Numbered from the stretch's first letter, positions 17,809 through 28,355 are shown. The stretch is 64,000 nt of DNA from Segatella copri (GCF_026015625.1 NZ_JAPDVG010000001.1:310001-374000), one strand, 5' to 3'. Numbers and translations are program-made. Notes: generated from the letters alone by a model not told the origin.

Positions 17809-20800
17809 TTAGAATGTAACATTAATACCACCTACGAAGGTGCGGCTCTTTGGATAAGCTGCATAGTCGATACCTGGGGTCATTGGGTTCCTCTTAGAAC
17901 TTGTATCAACCTCTGGATCGTAGCCTGAGTAGTTGGTGAAGCAAAGCAGGTTGTAACCTGTGAAGTAGATGCGTACATTCTGGATGTAGCACTTGTTTAC
18001 CCACTTCTTTGGCAGAGTGTAACCCACTGTTACGTTCTGCAGGCGCAGGAATGATGCATCTTCTACAGCATAGCTGATGAGCTGCATGGTTGATACGCCT
18101 GCTGGATTGTAGATATTGGCGTTGGCATTGATTTCGTTCAAGCGGTTCATTACATTCTCTACGCCACCGTATTGTGTAATCAGATTAGCTGATGGACGAC
18201 CAATGTTCTCACCGTTGGCTGGGTCAATCCATGTATAACGGTTGCCTACGTTGAAATCATCTACAAGGTTATAGTTCTTGGCTGAACCTGCGTAGAATGA
18301 GTTGGCAAGCTTGGTACCGTTTACCAGCTTATTGCCCAATGAGTAGTTGAAGAACAGGTTGAAGTCGAAGTTACCAACGTGACCATCAAAGCCGAAACCA
18401 CCTGTTGTGGTAGGTACGGTGTTGCCCAGACGCTGCTTCAAAGCATCACCATTCTCATCAACTTCTACCTTAGCAACGCCTGGATAGAGGTTACCGCCGA
18501 AGAGCTTGTAGCTGTTGTCCTTTACGCCTTCTGCCAGTGCCCAAGTGCCGTTGGCTTTCAATACCAAGTCACCCTTGCCTGTTGCGGCATCATACACGGT
18601 GTAGAAACCATTGCTCTTGTAGCCCCAAAGCTCACCGAGGCGACCGCCTTGCTCTACGCGGAAGTCTTCGTACTTGGCAATGGTAGAACCACTCCAATTA
18701 GAACTCTGCCATGGGTTCTCCATGTTCAACTCGTCAATCTTGTTCTTGTTGTAAGATACGTTGAAGTTGAAGTTCAAACCAAAGTTCTTCTTGTCTACTA
18801 TTACTGCGTTGAGCGCCAGCTCAACACCCTTGTTAGAGGTCTTACCGAAGTTCTGGAACTGGTAAGAGTAACCTGTGTTGGCAGGAACGATACTTTGCAT
18901 CAAGAGGTCCTTGGTTGTATTCCAGTAGAAGTCCAATGTACCGCTGATGCGTCCATTGAAGAAACCGTAGTCGATACCGAAGTTACGGGTCACTGTGGTT
19001 TCCCACTTCAAGTCTGGATTATAGAGATATTTTCCATGCTCAAGCATAGAAACTCTGTTCTCATCGAAGAATGGAGCCTTTGAAGTGTTGTCTGCCATTG
19101 AGTAGGTGGTAGTCAGCAAACCAGAGTTGATACGGTTGTTACCTGCTGTACCGAAGCTCAGACGGGCCTTCAAGTTAGAAAGCCAGCTGGAAGCACCCTT
19201 CAGGAACTCCTCGTCAGATATACGCCAAGCCAAGGCTGCTGATGGGAAGATACCCCAACGGTTGTCCTTGCCAAACTTACTGGAACCATCGGCACGAACG
19301 GTAATGGTAGCCAGATACTTGTCGTTGAGTGTATAGTTGATACGGCCGAAGTAAGAGAGAATGTTCTCCTCTGCCTTGATATTACCTTCGTTTGGAAGTG
19401 CTGTACCTGCTGCTGTGTTTGCCAATACCTCGTTCAATGTGAATGAAGTAGGGAAGGCTACAGAAGTGTTGGTGCGGGTTACGTCCTGGCTGCTGCTCCA
19501 CTCCTGACCTACCAATACATTGATGTGGTCACGACCATGGAAAAGCTTCTTGTTGTCGTAAGTCAATGTATTTGCGTTACGCCAGTTCTTGTTCTCCAAG
19601 CGTACGAACTGTGCCTGTGGCTGACCGTTGTAACCATACTTAGAGTTGGTAGTTGCATTAGAACCCCAAACCTGTTCGGTATTGTTGTACTTCCAACCAT
19701 AGCCGAACTCAGAACGGAATGTGATGTTCTTGAATGGCTTCCAGTTTAAGCCTACATTGTAGTTCTGCTGGAAACGCTCCTGATACTTATAGGTATCGGT
19801 GATACGCTCTGTTGGGTTACGGCGTGTTGATGTGCTGTTCTCCTCATCCTCGTCCGATGCGCTGGAGAGAGGCTCTACCGGGTTCCATCTTACGGTGTTG
19901 GCAACAACTGAGTTTGCTGCACTTGACTCGTTGGTATCAGCACCACCATTCAAACCGTCCAGCTTTGTGAAAGCCATACGTCCATTGAAGTCGAGAGACA
20001 ACCACTTGTTCAGGTTGGCATTAATCTTGGCGTTTACATTGTTCTTGGCATAGCCAGAACCCTGCATGATGCTCTTCTCGTCGTTGTGAGAGAAACCGAT
20101 GTTGTATTTCAGGTCCTTGGTACCACCGCTTACGTTCACGTTATACTGTTTCTGGTTACCTGTACGGCCGAATACCTCATCCTGATAGTCACGTCCTTCG
20201 ATAGACTTCCAGATATCGAGATCGTTGTAGTTACCATAGTCAGTGCTACCCAACTCATACTGATAGTATGCATAGTCGTATGGAGACATAGTCTTCACCA
20301 ACTTAGAAACCTTCTTGTAGCCGAGAGAAGCATTGAAGTTTACCTGAGTCTTACCCTCAGAACCGCTCTTGGTTGTAACGATGATAACACCATTGGCACC
20401 ACGGGCACCATAGATAGCTGTAGAGGAAGCATCCTTCAATACGTCGATGCTCTGGATTTCGCTAGGAGCGATATCGCTGATAGAGCTAACAGGGAAACCG
20501 TCTACGATGTAGAGAGGAGAGTTGTCCTGTGAAAGAGAACCACCACCACGCACACGAATCTTCACGTCAGCATCTGGTGAACCCTCAGTGGTGGTGATGT
20601 TTACACCAGCCATCTTACCGGTCATCGCCTCGCTTACGTTAGAAACAGGAATGTTGGCAATCTGCTTGTCGCTGATAGAAGATACAGAACCTGTGAGGTC
20701 TTTCTTTCTAACAGTACCATAGCCGATTACAACTACGTCGTTGAGGGTGGTGTTGTCATCCTCAAGCTTTACATCGATAGTTTCTTTACCTGCAACGCTT

Positions 20801-21057
20801 ACTTCCTTAGCTTTCATACCAATGTATGAAATCTTCAGTTTCTTGCTTTTGCCTTTTAAGTTTACTGTGAAGTTACCGTCAATGTCGGTCACGCCACCAT
20901 TGCCCGCTACACCTACCTCCATGACAGATGCACCGATGATTGGCTCGCCCGTATTGTCAGTAACAACGCCTTTTACTGTTTGTGCAGATACACTTGTTAC
21001 TACGAACATCAGTGCGCCTGCCAAAGCAATTTTCTTTTTTCTATAATTACCAGACAT
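17809..21057 (-). CDS. SusC/RagA-family TonB-linked importer, second pair
   Basis: 1082 residues. Signal peptide ends near SAQ (residue 26), followed by the carboxypeptidase-regulatory-like domain (VKGVVTDNTGEPIIGASVMEV, about 27-105), the TonB-box-like LNDVVVIGYGT, the plug (VRGGGSLSQDNSPLYIVDGFPV, IDVLKDASSTAIYGARGANGVI) and a long barrel ending in GGINVTF. It differs clearly from the first SusC in sequence, so the two pairs probably take up different oligosaccharides from the same polymer. The leader from the -7 box at 21243-21250 is unusually long (about 185 bases) and contains several GC-rich inverted repeats. Confidence 0.95.
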   Translation of the reverse strand: MSGNYRKKKIALAGALMFVVTSVSAQTVKGVVTDNTGEPIIGASVMEVGVAGNGGVTDIDGNFTVNLKGKSKKLKISYIGMKAKEVSVAGKETIDVKLEDDNTTLNDVVVIGYGTVRKKDLTGSVSSISDKQIANIPVSNVSEAMTGKMAGVNITTTEGSPDADVKIRVRGGGSLSQDNSPLYIVDGFPVSSISDIAPSEIQSIDVLKDASSTAIYGARGANGVIIVTTKSGSEGKTQVNFNASLGYKKVSKLVKTMSPYDYAYYQYELGSTDYGNYNDLDIWKSIEGRDYQDEVFGRTGNQKQYNVNVSGGTKDLKYNIGFSHNDEKSIMQGSGYAKNNVNAKINANLNKWLSLDFNGRMAFTKLDGLNGGADTNESSAANSVVANTVRWNPVEPLSSASDEDEENSTSTRRNPTERITDTYKYQERFQQNYNVGLNWKPFKNITFRSEFGYGWKYNNTEQVWGSNATTNSKYGYNGQPQAQFVRLENKNWRNANTLTYDNKKLFHGRDHINVLVGQEWSSSQDVTRTNTSVAFPTSFTLNEVLANTAAGTALPNEGNIKAEENILSYFGRINYTLNDKYLATITVRADGSSKFGKDNRWGIFPSAALAWRISDEEFLKGASSWLSNLKARLSFGTAGNNRINSGLLTTTYSMADNTSKAPFFDENRVSMLEHGKYLYNPDLKWETTVTRNFGIDYGFFNGRISGTLDFYWNTTKDLLMQSIVPANTGYSYQFQNFGKTSNKGVELALNAVIVDKKNFGLNFNFNVSYNKNKIDELNMENPWQSSNWSGSTIAKYEDFRVEQGGRLGELWGYKSNGFYTVYDAATGKGDLVLKANGTWALAEGVKDNSYKLFGGNLYPGVAKVEVDENGDALKQRLGNTVPTTTGGFGFDGHVGNFDFNLFFNYSLGNKLVNGTKLANSFYAGSAKNYNLVDDFNVGNRYTWIDPANGENIGRPSANLITQYGGVENVMNRLNEINANANIYNPAGVSTMQLISYAVEDASFLRLQNVTVGYTLPKKWVNKCYIQNVRIYFTGYNLLCFTNYSGYDPEVDTSSKRNPMTPGIDYAAYPKSRTFVGGINVTF

Positions 21058-21242
21058 ACACTTTAGGTTTAGATAAAACTTATTCTAAATTACTAATATT
21101 CTAATGTTTTTTATTTAATGTTTTTAAGTAGAATTCCAGTTCTGAGCAGATGCTTGCTGAAGGGATGTTCCTCTTGGAACCCGAAGGCTCCGGTGGGGCA
21201 ACCTAGAAGCGTAGCGATAGCTAAGTCTTGGTTTTCTTGTTG

Positions 21243-21250
21243 CAAAAGTA
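21243..21250 (-). promoter_or_regulatory. -7 element of the second susC promoter
   Basis: Minus strand reads TACTTTTG. The gap 21058-21490 otherwise holds the leader with small hairpins (for example GTTCC/GGAAC near 21150), an operator copy and the terminator of the next gene. Confidence 0.6.
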
Positions 21251-21292
21251 TATAAAAAATATGAGAATATAGGTATATTGGGGGTAAAAAAT

Positions 21293-21310
21293 TACGTAAA
21301 CGTTTACAGA
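21293..21310. promoter_or_regulatory. Putative pectin-regulon operator, copy 3
   Basis: Contains the perfect 12-bp palindrome GTAAACGTTTAC (21296-21307), flanked by TTAC and AGA. The centre is 55 bp from the centre of the -7 box at 21243-21250. Confidence 0.65.
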
Positions 21311-21399
21311 TTTTTTCGTAAATACTCTGTTTTTTTCATTTCGACGGTCTGTTTTCTCAGTTCCTGTTTCTGCTGTTTCAGAAGCTGAGGGAACAAAAA

Positions 21400-21446
21400 A
21401 GTGCAATATCCGGCACCCTTCTGAAAGAGGATGGGGATATTGCACT
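21400..21446 (-). terminator. Terminator of the pectin methylesterase gene
   Basis: Stem AGTGCAATATCC (21400-21411) with GGATATTGCACT (21435-21446), followed on the minus strand by TTTTTT. The AGTGCAA outer stem is the same as in the hairpins at 13247 and 13445. Confidence 0.85.
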
Positions 21447-21490
21447 CCGAATGTTATCTGTCAATCTAATTACTTATGGTCTCTGTTTCT

Positions 21491-24400
21491 TTACTTTACG
21501 ATGACCTTGCTTGTCTTCTTGCTGCCATCTGCCAGGATCTTCACAATGATGTTGATACCCTTCTGAAGATTTGAGAGTTGGGTGCCGTCGGCTGCATAGA
21601 TGGCGGTCTTGATGACTGCTGCTGTAGCTGTGGCGATGTTGCGGATACCGGTGCCCTGACCAACAACTGTAGCTTCGCTCAAACCGCCCATCTCGTTGGC
21701 TGCACGTACGCTCCATGTTGCAGAGGCGTCATCAACGATATAGCTAGGAGTGATGGTGAAGTCTACTACCTTGCCGTTCTTGCATACTGCCCAGAGAAGC
21801 GCGTAGTCGTTATTGTCCCAAGCGAGGGTTGTGCCGTTCAACTTTACGTTGGTTGGAGCTGAAGCCTGCTCGGTGGCTGCTGTAGGATCCCAGTCATCAT
21901 CCTGACCCATTATGTTTTCAACAGTGTAGAACGCAGCTTCCTCTGCTGCGAGGATAGGACTTTCTGCTGTTTCATTGCGACGGTTTACATAATTGTCACC
22001 ATTCTTTGAGTCGTAGGCATCATAAACTTTCTTTCTGTCCTTGAGGTCAACTGTACTACCTGTTGATGTGGTAGAGTTGTACTCTGCGAAACGCTTAGGA
22101 TATCCGCCACTCATTTCATCCCATCCTGCTGCTGAAGGGATGGCTTCCATCTTGGTGTCAATGTAGAGCGCGATAGGTGTTCCCTTGCCCCATGGACGAC
22201 CTAAGGTGTAGTTACCATTCAGGTCTTTTGCCTCAGTAGCATCCTTGATGGTACAGTCTTTGAAGATGTAGCCATACTTCTTTGGTTGAGAAGGAACGGC
22301 GAGGTAGCCTCCCTTTTCGCAAATCCAGAGTTCTACATTATTATAATATACGTCACCCTTACCGCAAAGGTAGTCGGTACGACCACGAAGGATTCCATCT
22401 TCAAAGTAGAATTTACCATTCTGGTTGTTTGATACGTAGGTATCCTGGTAAGCCCAGAGGTTTACGTTCTTGCAGATGGTCTTGTTGCTCTGGTCGTTGA
22501 GTACGATGTCGCGACCCTTGTCGTCGCCCATGCTGCTGTACATCTTCAGATCCTGGAAGTAGGTACCCGTAGCTTCCTTCTGCAGGCAGAGTACGTCGCC
22601 CTTGCCGATACCTTCCAATACGTTGGCTGGGTTTTTCTGATTCGCGTTCTTATATTCTGCATCAGGAATGGTGTTGGTCAGAGAGGTGTTGTCCATGCCC
22701 TCACCGATGATAGATACGTTTGGCGTATTCATATAGGTGGTTGGGTTGGCATAACTCTTACCGTCACCGCCAGTTACCTTGCTGTTTTCGTCAGCAGGAA
22801 TCTTGTAGTCGCCCTGCTTGATGAAGATGCGGAAACGCTTGCTGGTATCTGTGCGCTTGGCTGCTGCTGCAAGTGCTGCCTTGAAGCCGCCGTCGGTTGG
22901 GACGATGAAGTCGTAGAGTGCCTTGGTTACAGCTGGCTTGGTCTTGGTAGTGAAGTTCAGAACGATTGCCTGGTCTGTAGCATTGTCTGTCAGGTCGGCT
23001 ACCGAGCCTGCAGCGAGTGTGAAGGTATAAGCCGTAGCGTAGTTCAAACCTTTGTATGCAAAGGTGATGGTCTTGCCGGATACGGCTCCTTCAATCTTTT
23101 GTGTGCCGAGTGTAGCGGCTGCGTTGCCGGTGAGTTTTACCTTCTCATCAAAAGTCAGTACAATCTTGCCGTTGGCAGATGCGTTGGTTGCGCCTTCTGC
23201 TGGTACGGTGTTTACGAGTACAGGTGCCTTGCCGTCGTTTACGAGCTGGGCAGTACCTGTGATATAGATACCTGCTATTGCAATTCCGTCGTTGTTGCCT
23301 GTTGCTCCCTTGATAGAAGAAGTCTTGTCGGCAATCCAGCGGATGTATACTTCTGCCTTGTTGTTGGCATCGGATGGGAGAGTGAACTCTCCGTCTGTCC
23401 AGGCTTTGGCTCCTGGCATATTGATGGCACCTACTTTGGTCCAGTCGGTTCCGTTGAGAGAGTATTCTACATTATATGTTTCGTATGCGTTATAATTGTA
23501 GAGCATGCTGCTCTTTACCTTGATGTCGGTAAAGGCTGTTGCGTTGATCTTGGTCTGCCAGTAGGTCTCACCCAGTGGCTTTGTGCTGACTGTGGTCCAG
23601 TTTACTGCAGCATTCTTTCCTTCGTAGCCGCCTGCGCTGTTGCTCTTGTCGAGCCAACTGTATGCGTTCCCGTCAGCATCACGCAAGATGAGCTGGTCTG
23701 CATCGTTGTCTTCTGCAGCGAAGTCTGCTGCTCGACCAGATTTGGCTTCCTTATAGAAGTCCCAGCCTGCGATGAAGTCTTTTGAAGAATATGCTGCTGT
23801 GAATGACTGGTCGGCGTTCATATTTATTTTGCGTTCAGCTCCTGTTTCACCATCATTCCAGTTGGTGAAGGTGAGGATGTCGTTGCTGTTGGCTGTGAGA
23901 GTTACCTCTGTTCCCTCTTCATACATGTTCTTTCCTTCAACAACGGTTGGGACAGGAGAGGCACTTATCATATAGTCTTTTGCTCCACCTTCAACCTTGT
24001 AATTCAAAGCGTAGGTGTTTATCTTCTCAAAGTTTGCCTTCAATGCTGTGTTGGTTGAGATAGAGAAGGTGTATGCTTCATCTGTAGATACCACCTGGTT
24101 GTTGGCATCTGTCCAGTTGACAAACTTGTAGCCGAAATTCTTTGTTGCTGTTACGGTGATTGATGTCTCTGCATCAAATACGGTTCCTGCAGGAGATACT
24201 TTGACTGTTCCTGCTCCTATGGTTGAAACGGCAGCCGACAGGGTGTACTGTTCAACCTGCTGAACGGTTCCGTTCAAGAGACCATTGATGTGTACATCGG
24301 CAAAGCCTTGCTGCTTATTAGAGCCAACGCCGACGGTGCAACTTAGCGTGAAGCCTTCAGCTGATGTCAGTTGGGCTTGCTGCTCGGCAGTGAGCTGGAT

Positions 24401-24910
24401 GACGATATGGTTGGTCAGGTTTTCGTGATCCTTATATTTGTCAGTCTCTGTTGTCTTGTTCTCTCTTAATGCCGTGAAATTACCCAAGTCTACAGAAGTT
24501 CCGTCGCTAAGTTTGGCGGTTACGGTTACTCCATTTTCTGCATCTGTACCGAATCGGTTTACGTAGGTACTGATAGATGTTGGGGTGAATGTGAGACCCT
24601 TGCTTGGTTTTACGGTCCATTCTACGGCTTTTGTTGTGCCAACAGGACCGAAACCAGCCATGACCATCTTGTTTCCGTCTTTGTCTTTTGTAGTCTGTGA
24701 TGTCTTGAGAGAATACTTCAAGTCACCGGTGTTTACGGAAACCAGACTGAAACCATTTTCTGGTGATTTAGTGTACTGCGTAGCGTAGTTGTCGTCATTA
24801 AACGGCCATGAAACGCTAGCTTCTTCGTTTTGGTAGGTTTGCGCATTTGCCACTACCATAACAAACAGGGCTATGAGTGAGAGCCCAAATCTGAGTAGAT
24901 CCTTTTTCAT
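21491..24910 (-). CDS. Large secreted pectin methylesterase (CE8) with accessory domains
   Basis: 1139 residues, signal peptide ending NAQ (residue 24). An N-terminal beta-sandwich (about 30-215) is followed by two divergent InlB-type beta repeats (VSTIGAGTVKVSPAGTVFDAETSITVTATKNFGYKFVNW; YMISASPVPTV...FTNWNDG), a carbohydrate-binding-like sandwich (about 390-560) and a Big_5/SbsA-type Ig domain (APVLVNTVPAEGATNAS...FTTKT). The CE8 beta-helix covers roughly 660-1010 with AYQDTYVSNN, GRTDYLCGKGD and LGRPWG, the three catalytic signature regions (both Asp and the Arg) of pectin methylesterases. The end (YAADGTQLSNLQKGINIIVKILADGSKKTSKVIVK) is a sorting-type tail. It would remove methyl esters from homogalacturonan so that lyases and GH28 enzymes can act. 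Its promoter has been moved 4.9 kb away by an insertion. Confidence 0.88.
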   Translation of the reverse strand: MKKDLLRFGLSLIALFVMVVANAQTYQNEEASVSWPFNDDNYATQYTKSPENGFSLVSVNTGDLKYSLKTSQTTKDKDGNKMVMAGFGPVGTTKAVEWTVKPSKGLTFTPTSISTYVNRFGTDAENGVTVTAKLSDGTSVDLGNFTALRENKTTETDKYKDHENLTNHIVIQLTAEQQAQLTSAEGFTLSCTVGVGSNKQQGFADVHINGLLNGTVQQVEQYTLSAAVSTIGAGTVKVSPAGTVFDAETSITVTATKNFGYKFVNWTDANNQVVSTDEAYTFSISTNTALKANFEKINTYALNYKVEGGAKDYMISASPVPTVVEGKNMYEEGTEVTLTANSNDILTFTNWNDGETGAERKINMNADQSFTAAYSSKDFIAGWDFYKEAKSGRAADFAAEDNDADQLILRDADGNAYSWLDKSNSAGGYEGKNAAVNWTTVSTKPLGETYWQTKINATAFTDIKVKSSMLYNYNAYETYNVEYSLNGTDWTKVGAINMPGAKAWTDGEFTLPSDANNKAEVYIRWIADKTSSIKGATGNNDGIAIAGIYITGTAQLVNDGKAPVLVNTVPAEGATNASANGKIVLTFDEKVKLTGNAAATLGTQKIEGAVSGKTITFAYKGLNYATAYTFTLAAGSVADLTDNATDQAIVLNFTTKTKPAVTKALYDFIVPTDGGFKAALAAAAKRTDTSKRFRIFIKQGDYKIPADENSKVTGGDGKSYANPTTYMNTPNVSIIGEGMDNTSLTNTIPDAEYKNANQKNPANVLEGIGKGDVLCLQKEATGTYFQDLKMYSSMGDDKGRDIVLNDQSNKTICKNVNLWAYQDTYVSNNQNGKFYFEDGILRGRTDYLCGKGDVYYNNVELWICEKGGYLAVPSQPKKYGYIFKDCTIKDATEAKDLNGNYTLGRPWGKGTPIALYIDTKMEAIPSAAGWDEMSGGYPKRFAEYNSTTSTGSTVDLKDRKKVYDAYDSKNGDNYVNRRNETAESPILAAEEAAFYTVENIMGQDDDWDPTAATEQASAPTNVKLNGTTLAWDNNDYALLWAVCKNGKVVDFTITPSYIVDDASATWSVRAANEMGGLSEATVVGQGTGIRNIATATAAVIKTAIYAADGTQLSNLQKGINIIVKILADGSKKTSKVIVK

Positions 24911-25074
24911 TTGTTTGCCTTTTTAGGTTGTTGTACTTATTATTTTTATTCACTACCGTCCCGTTAAAGTGGACTAATCGTTCTTTGAAATCGTTGAAAA
25001 TAAGTCTTTTATGAGCAGTTTCTAGAGTCAACGGACTTGAATTCGTAACTTTGCAGCCAAATACACGGCTGCGT

Positions 25075-25965
25075 ATGTTCAAAGATAAGTTCGTTTTCTC
25101 CCAATTGATAGCATTCCTTGACAGAAATCACTTCAATTACCTTGCTCGCAAGTACGATGGTGACAAGTATGTCAAGCATCTCACCTGCTGGAATCAACTC
25201 CTTGCGCTGATGTTCGGTCAACTCAGTAACCGTGAGAGTCTGCGAGACCTGATTGTGGCATTGGAAGCCCATCAGTCAAAGTGTTTTCATCTCGGCTTAG
25301 GACGCAAGCCCATTGCCAAGACTACACTGGCGACTGTCAATCAGAACCGCGACTACCGCATCTTTGAGGAGTTTGCCTTCTACATGATGGAGCAGGCGAG
25401 ACGGAATCGGGCAGCAGACATCTTCAAACTCGGTGGCAAGGTCTATGCGTTTGATTCAACGACGATACCGCTCTGTCTGTCGGTGTTCTGGTGGGCTAAG
25501 TTCCGCAAGAAGAAAGGTGGTGTCAAGGTTCATGTTCTATATGACCTAGAGGTACAAGTACCAGCCTTCTATCACATCACCACTGCCTCAGTCCATGATT
25601 CCAAGGCCATGCCAGAAATTCCTTATGAGACAGGTGCTTACTACATCTTCGACCGTGGTTACAACAACTTCAAGGAGCTTTTCCGCATACAGCGGATGGA
25701 GTCTTGCTTCGTTGTCAGAGCCAAGACGAACTTGCAGTACAAATGTGTCAAGTGGAAGCGGCGGATGCCCAAGAACATACTCTCTGACGCTGAGATTGAA
25801 CTGACTGTCTATAACAGCCGCAAGGACTATCCCGATAATCTCCGACTCGTCAGATACTACGATGAGGAGCAAGACCGTGAGTTCATGTTCCTGACTAATG
25901 CGATGGACTTGACAGCCCAGCAGATAGCCGACCTCTACAAGAACCGTTGGCAGATAGAGCTGTTC
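25075..25965 (+). pseudogene. IS4-family transposase, N-terminal part (interrupted)
   Basis: 297 codons, started at the ATG of MFKDKFVF; a TTG 24 bases upstream lies inside the -7 box TAACTTTG (25046-25053) and is not a likely start. The DUF4372-type N-terminus (FSQLIAFLDRNHFNYLARKYDGDKYVKHLTCWNQ) precedes the DDE core: first Asp in YAFDSTTIPL, second in YYIFDRGYNN, and the Glu of the Y-R-E-K signature in YKNRWQIELF. The RIT element enters right after this Glu, so the essential Lys and the last 90 residues are separated. The open frame runs on to 25998 with eleven foreign residues. Inactive unless the RIT element is removed. Confidence 0.92.
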
Positions 25966-26122
25966 TTTTATGACAAGAATATCATTATGTCAAGTTAGAC
26001 AGATTTGACCTGTGAAAAATTGTTGATTATATGAATTTTACAGCAAAAACTTATCATAAATACTTCTCATAACGTTATATTACAGTATAGGGCATAAGCC
26101 CCAAAACTAAATATTATATATT

Positions 26123-27358
26123 ATGCAAGAAGTAAAGATTCAAGTCCTAATGGATCGATGCATCAAGTACTTTGAAGACCATTGTTACACAGAGAATAGA
26201 ATATCTGTGTATAAATGTCTATGGCGTAAAGGCATCGTCCACTACATGTCGGCTCACGACATTGAGAATTATTCCCCTTCTATTGGTGAAGAGTTCCTGT
26301 CAACCTGTCATCATTATGGTGAGATTCGTCACCAGGAGCGTGAAATGATTCGCAGTATTCAAGTCCTTGACGATATGCTTTCGTTAGGGCTTATACGTAA
26401 GCGTTGTTTCACTCCTGTTTTCCATACCCTCGATGGGAAGATTGGCATGGAGATGGAAAAACTCATCATCCATCTTACTTCTCTTCGTAGAAGTCTGGTG
26501 ACTATAAATGACTATCGTTTGTATCTAAGCGAGTTCTTAACTCATCTCAATCTCAGTGGTGTCAACAGTGTGTCCGAGATTGCGGATAAACACATCTTGT
26601 CGTTTGTCTCGTCCCATCCGACCAACAAGGTAAACATAGTTTCTGCCCTGCGTGTCCTCTTTCGTTTCTGGAAAGCGGAGCATATTGTAGATGGAAGGTT
26701 TGATGGTCTGTTTGACACATATAAGCTGCGCAAGAAAGAGCGTATTCCTTCGTTTTACACAGCAGCAGAGGTAAATATAGTAGAGAACTCCGTGAATAGA
26801 AGCAGCGGCGTTGGCAAGAGAAACTATGCAATGTTATTACTTGCATCACGTTTGGGGTTGCGAGCTTCGGACATAGCCAACCTACAGTTCTCTAATATAG
26901 ACTGGGACAACAATGTACTAACCCTTGTGATGCATAAGACCGGAAAGGTCATAGAGTTGCCATTGCTTGCGGATGTTGGTAATGCCATCATAGATTACTT
27001 GCAGCATGGAAGACCTCAGACAGTTTCACAGAATGTATTTCTTTCTTGCAAGGCACCTTATGTGCCAGCAACCAAAAGTATGGTATGCTCTGCAATAAAC
27101 AACATCATCTGTAAATCCGGAATAGATGTATCGGCCAAGCATCATGGTCCACATTCTCTACGTCATTCTCTTGCAAGCGTCATGCTTGAGAAAGGCACGA
27201 CGTTACCTGTCATATCCGAATCGCTAGGGCATCGCAGTACGGAAACAACTCTCACTTATCTTAAGATTGACATAAAGTCTTTGATAGAGTGTGCCATTCC
27301 TGTACCGCCAGTTCCAGATGCCTTTTACAAACAGAGAGGAGGTGCGTTCTATGGCTGA
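26123..27358 (+). CDS. RIT tyrosine recombinase A
   Basis: 411 residues, first gene of the trio. An N-terminal core-binding domain (about 110-200) is preceded by an extra 100-residue helical region. The catalytic domain shows Arg I in SRLGLRASDIANLQ, a Lys in the beta-hairpin (LVMHKTGKVIELPL), the HxLRH box in HGPHSLRHSLASVML, and LGHRSTETTLTYLK with the second His and the nucleophilic Tyr. All catalytic residues are present, so it should be active. Its stop overlaps the start of the second recombinase by eight bases. Confidence 0.92.
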   Translation: MQEVKIQVLMDRCIKYFEDHCYTENRISVYKCLWRKGIVHYMSAHDIENYSPSIGEEFLSTCHHYGEIRHQEREMIRSIQVLDDMLSLGLIRKRCFTPVFHTLDGKIGMEMEKLIIHLTSLRRSLVTINDYRLYLSEFLTHLNLSGVNSVSEIADKHILSFVSSHPTNKVNIVSALRVLFRFWKAEHIVDGRFDGLFDTYKLRKKERIPSFYTAAEVNIVENSVNRSSGVGKRNYAMLLLASRLGLRASDIANLQFSNIDWDNNVLTLVMHKTGKVIELPLLADVGNAIIDYLQHGRPQTVSQNVFLSCKAPYVPATKSMVCSAINNIICKSGIDVSAKHHGPHSLRHSLASVMLEKGTTLPVISESLGHRSTETTLTYLKIDIKSLIECAIPVPPVPDAFYKQRGGAFYG

Positions 27359-28355
27359 GCAATTTAAATATTCCAGCGTGTTAGCCTCATATATGAATCA
27401 TCTTCTTGACATTAAAATATCTGCAGGAATCAGTGCGTTGCGTACCAGATGGATATTGAAAGAGATTGACGACTTTGCCAATGCAGAGTGCCTAAAGGAT
27501 CCTCATATCAAAGAGGTGTTCTTCAAAAAGTGGAGAGCTACACGTGTGGCGGACTGTGACAGAACTTTATATTCCAAATGTTCCGTATGGTGTCAATTGA
27601 CAAGACTGATGTGCAGGTGTGGCTGTGTATGCTTCATTCCACGAATGCCCAAGCAACCGAAGTCTGATTTTACTCCGTATATATTCACAAAGGAGCAGAT
27701 TGGCGCAATCTTTTCTGCAGCGGACGAATATAGACTATATGACATACGCATGGGTACAGCTCTCATAGCCATGCCAGCTCTTCTTCGTTTACTATATAGT
27801 ACAGGAATGCGTATATCTGAGGCTCTTTCCATCCGCAACAAACATGTTCATCTGGATGAAGGTTACATTCGCTTAGATAAAACCAAGAACGGAAGTGAAA
27901 GGATCGTACCTTTATGTGAGTCGATGAAGACGGTACTTACATCTTATATGGAGTATAGAAACAATATGCCCATCAAAGACATAGCTGCAGGAAATGGTTT
28001 TTTGTTTGTAAAATCGGACGGGACTAGCATCAAGGCTAATAGTGTATATCAGCATCTGCGCAAATTGCTGGACACATGCGGAATTCCCCATAAGGGGAAT
28101 CATCATGGACCACGCGTTCACGACCTGCGACATACGAATGCAGTACATGCTCTTGTACAGATGGGGCACAAAGGAATGGACTTGTATGCCAGTTTGCCAA
28201 TTCTCTCAACATGCCTGGGACATCACTCGCTGAAAGCGACAGAGCAGTATGTTCGCCTCACATGCAACATGTATCCAGAATTGGAAGAGCAATGTTCTGA
28301 AATCAACGCTTTTGTCTATCCAAAGATATGTAAAGCCTATGACTACGACGACTGA
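27351..28355 (+). CDS. RIT tyrosine recombinase B
   Basis: 334 residues when started at ATG 27351, which follows a strong AGGAGG sequence, rare in this phylum, and overlaps the preceding stop; the longer open frame has no such support. Catalytic motifs: Arg in YSTGMRISEALSIR, Lys in LDKTKNGSERIVPL, HDLRHTNAVHAL, and LGHHSLKATEQYVRL with Tyr. Cys-rich stretches (CSVWCQLTRLMCRCGCVCFIP) in the core-binding part are odd and could bind metal. The tight overlaps suggest that all three recombinases are made together and work as a complex. Confidence 0.92.
   Translation: MAEQFKYSSVLASYMNHLLDIKISAGISALRTRWILKEIDDFANAECLKDPHIKEVFFKKWRATRVADCDRTLYSKCSVWCQLTRLMCRCGCVCFIPRMPKQPKSDFTPYIFTKEQIGAIFSAADEYRLYDIRMGTALIAMPALLRLLYSTGMRISEALSIRNKHVHLDEGYIRLDKTKNGSERIVPLCESMKTVLTSYMEYRNNMPIKDIAAGNGFLFVKSDGTSIKANSVYQHLRKLLDTCGIPHKGNHHGPRVHDLRHTNAVHALVQMGHKGMDLYASLPILSTCLGHHSLKATEQYVRLTCNMYPELEEQCSEINAFVYPKICKAYDYDD

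Noticed and set aside
25051..25074. TTG start for the IS4-family transposase
   Set aside because: This TTG is part of the -7 promoter box TAACTTTG, so it would not be in the transcript; ATG at 25075 fits better.
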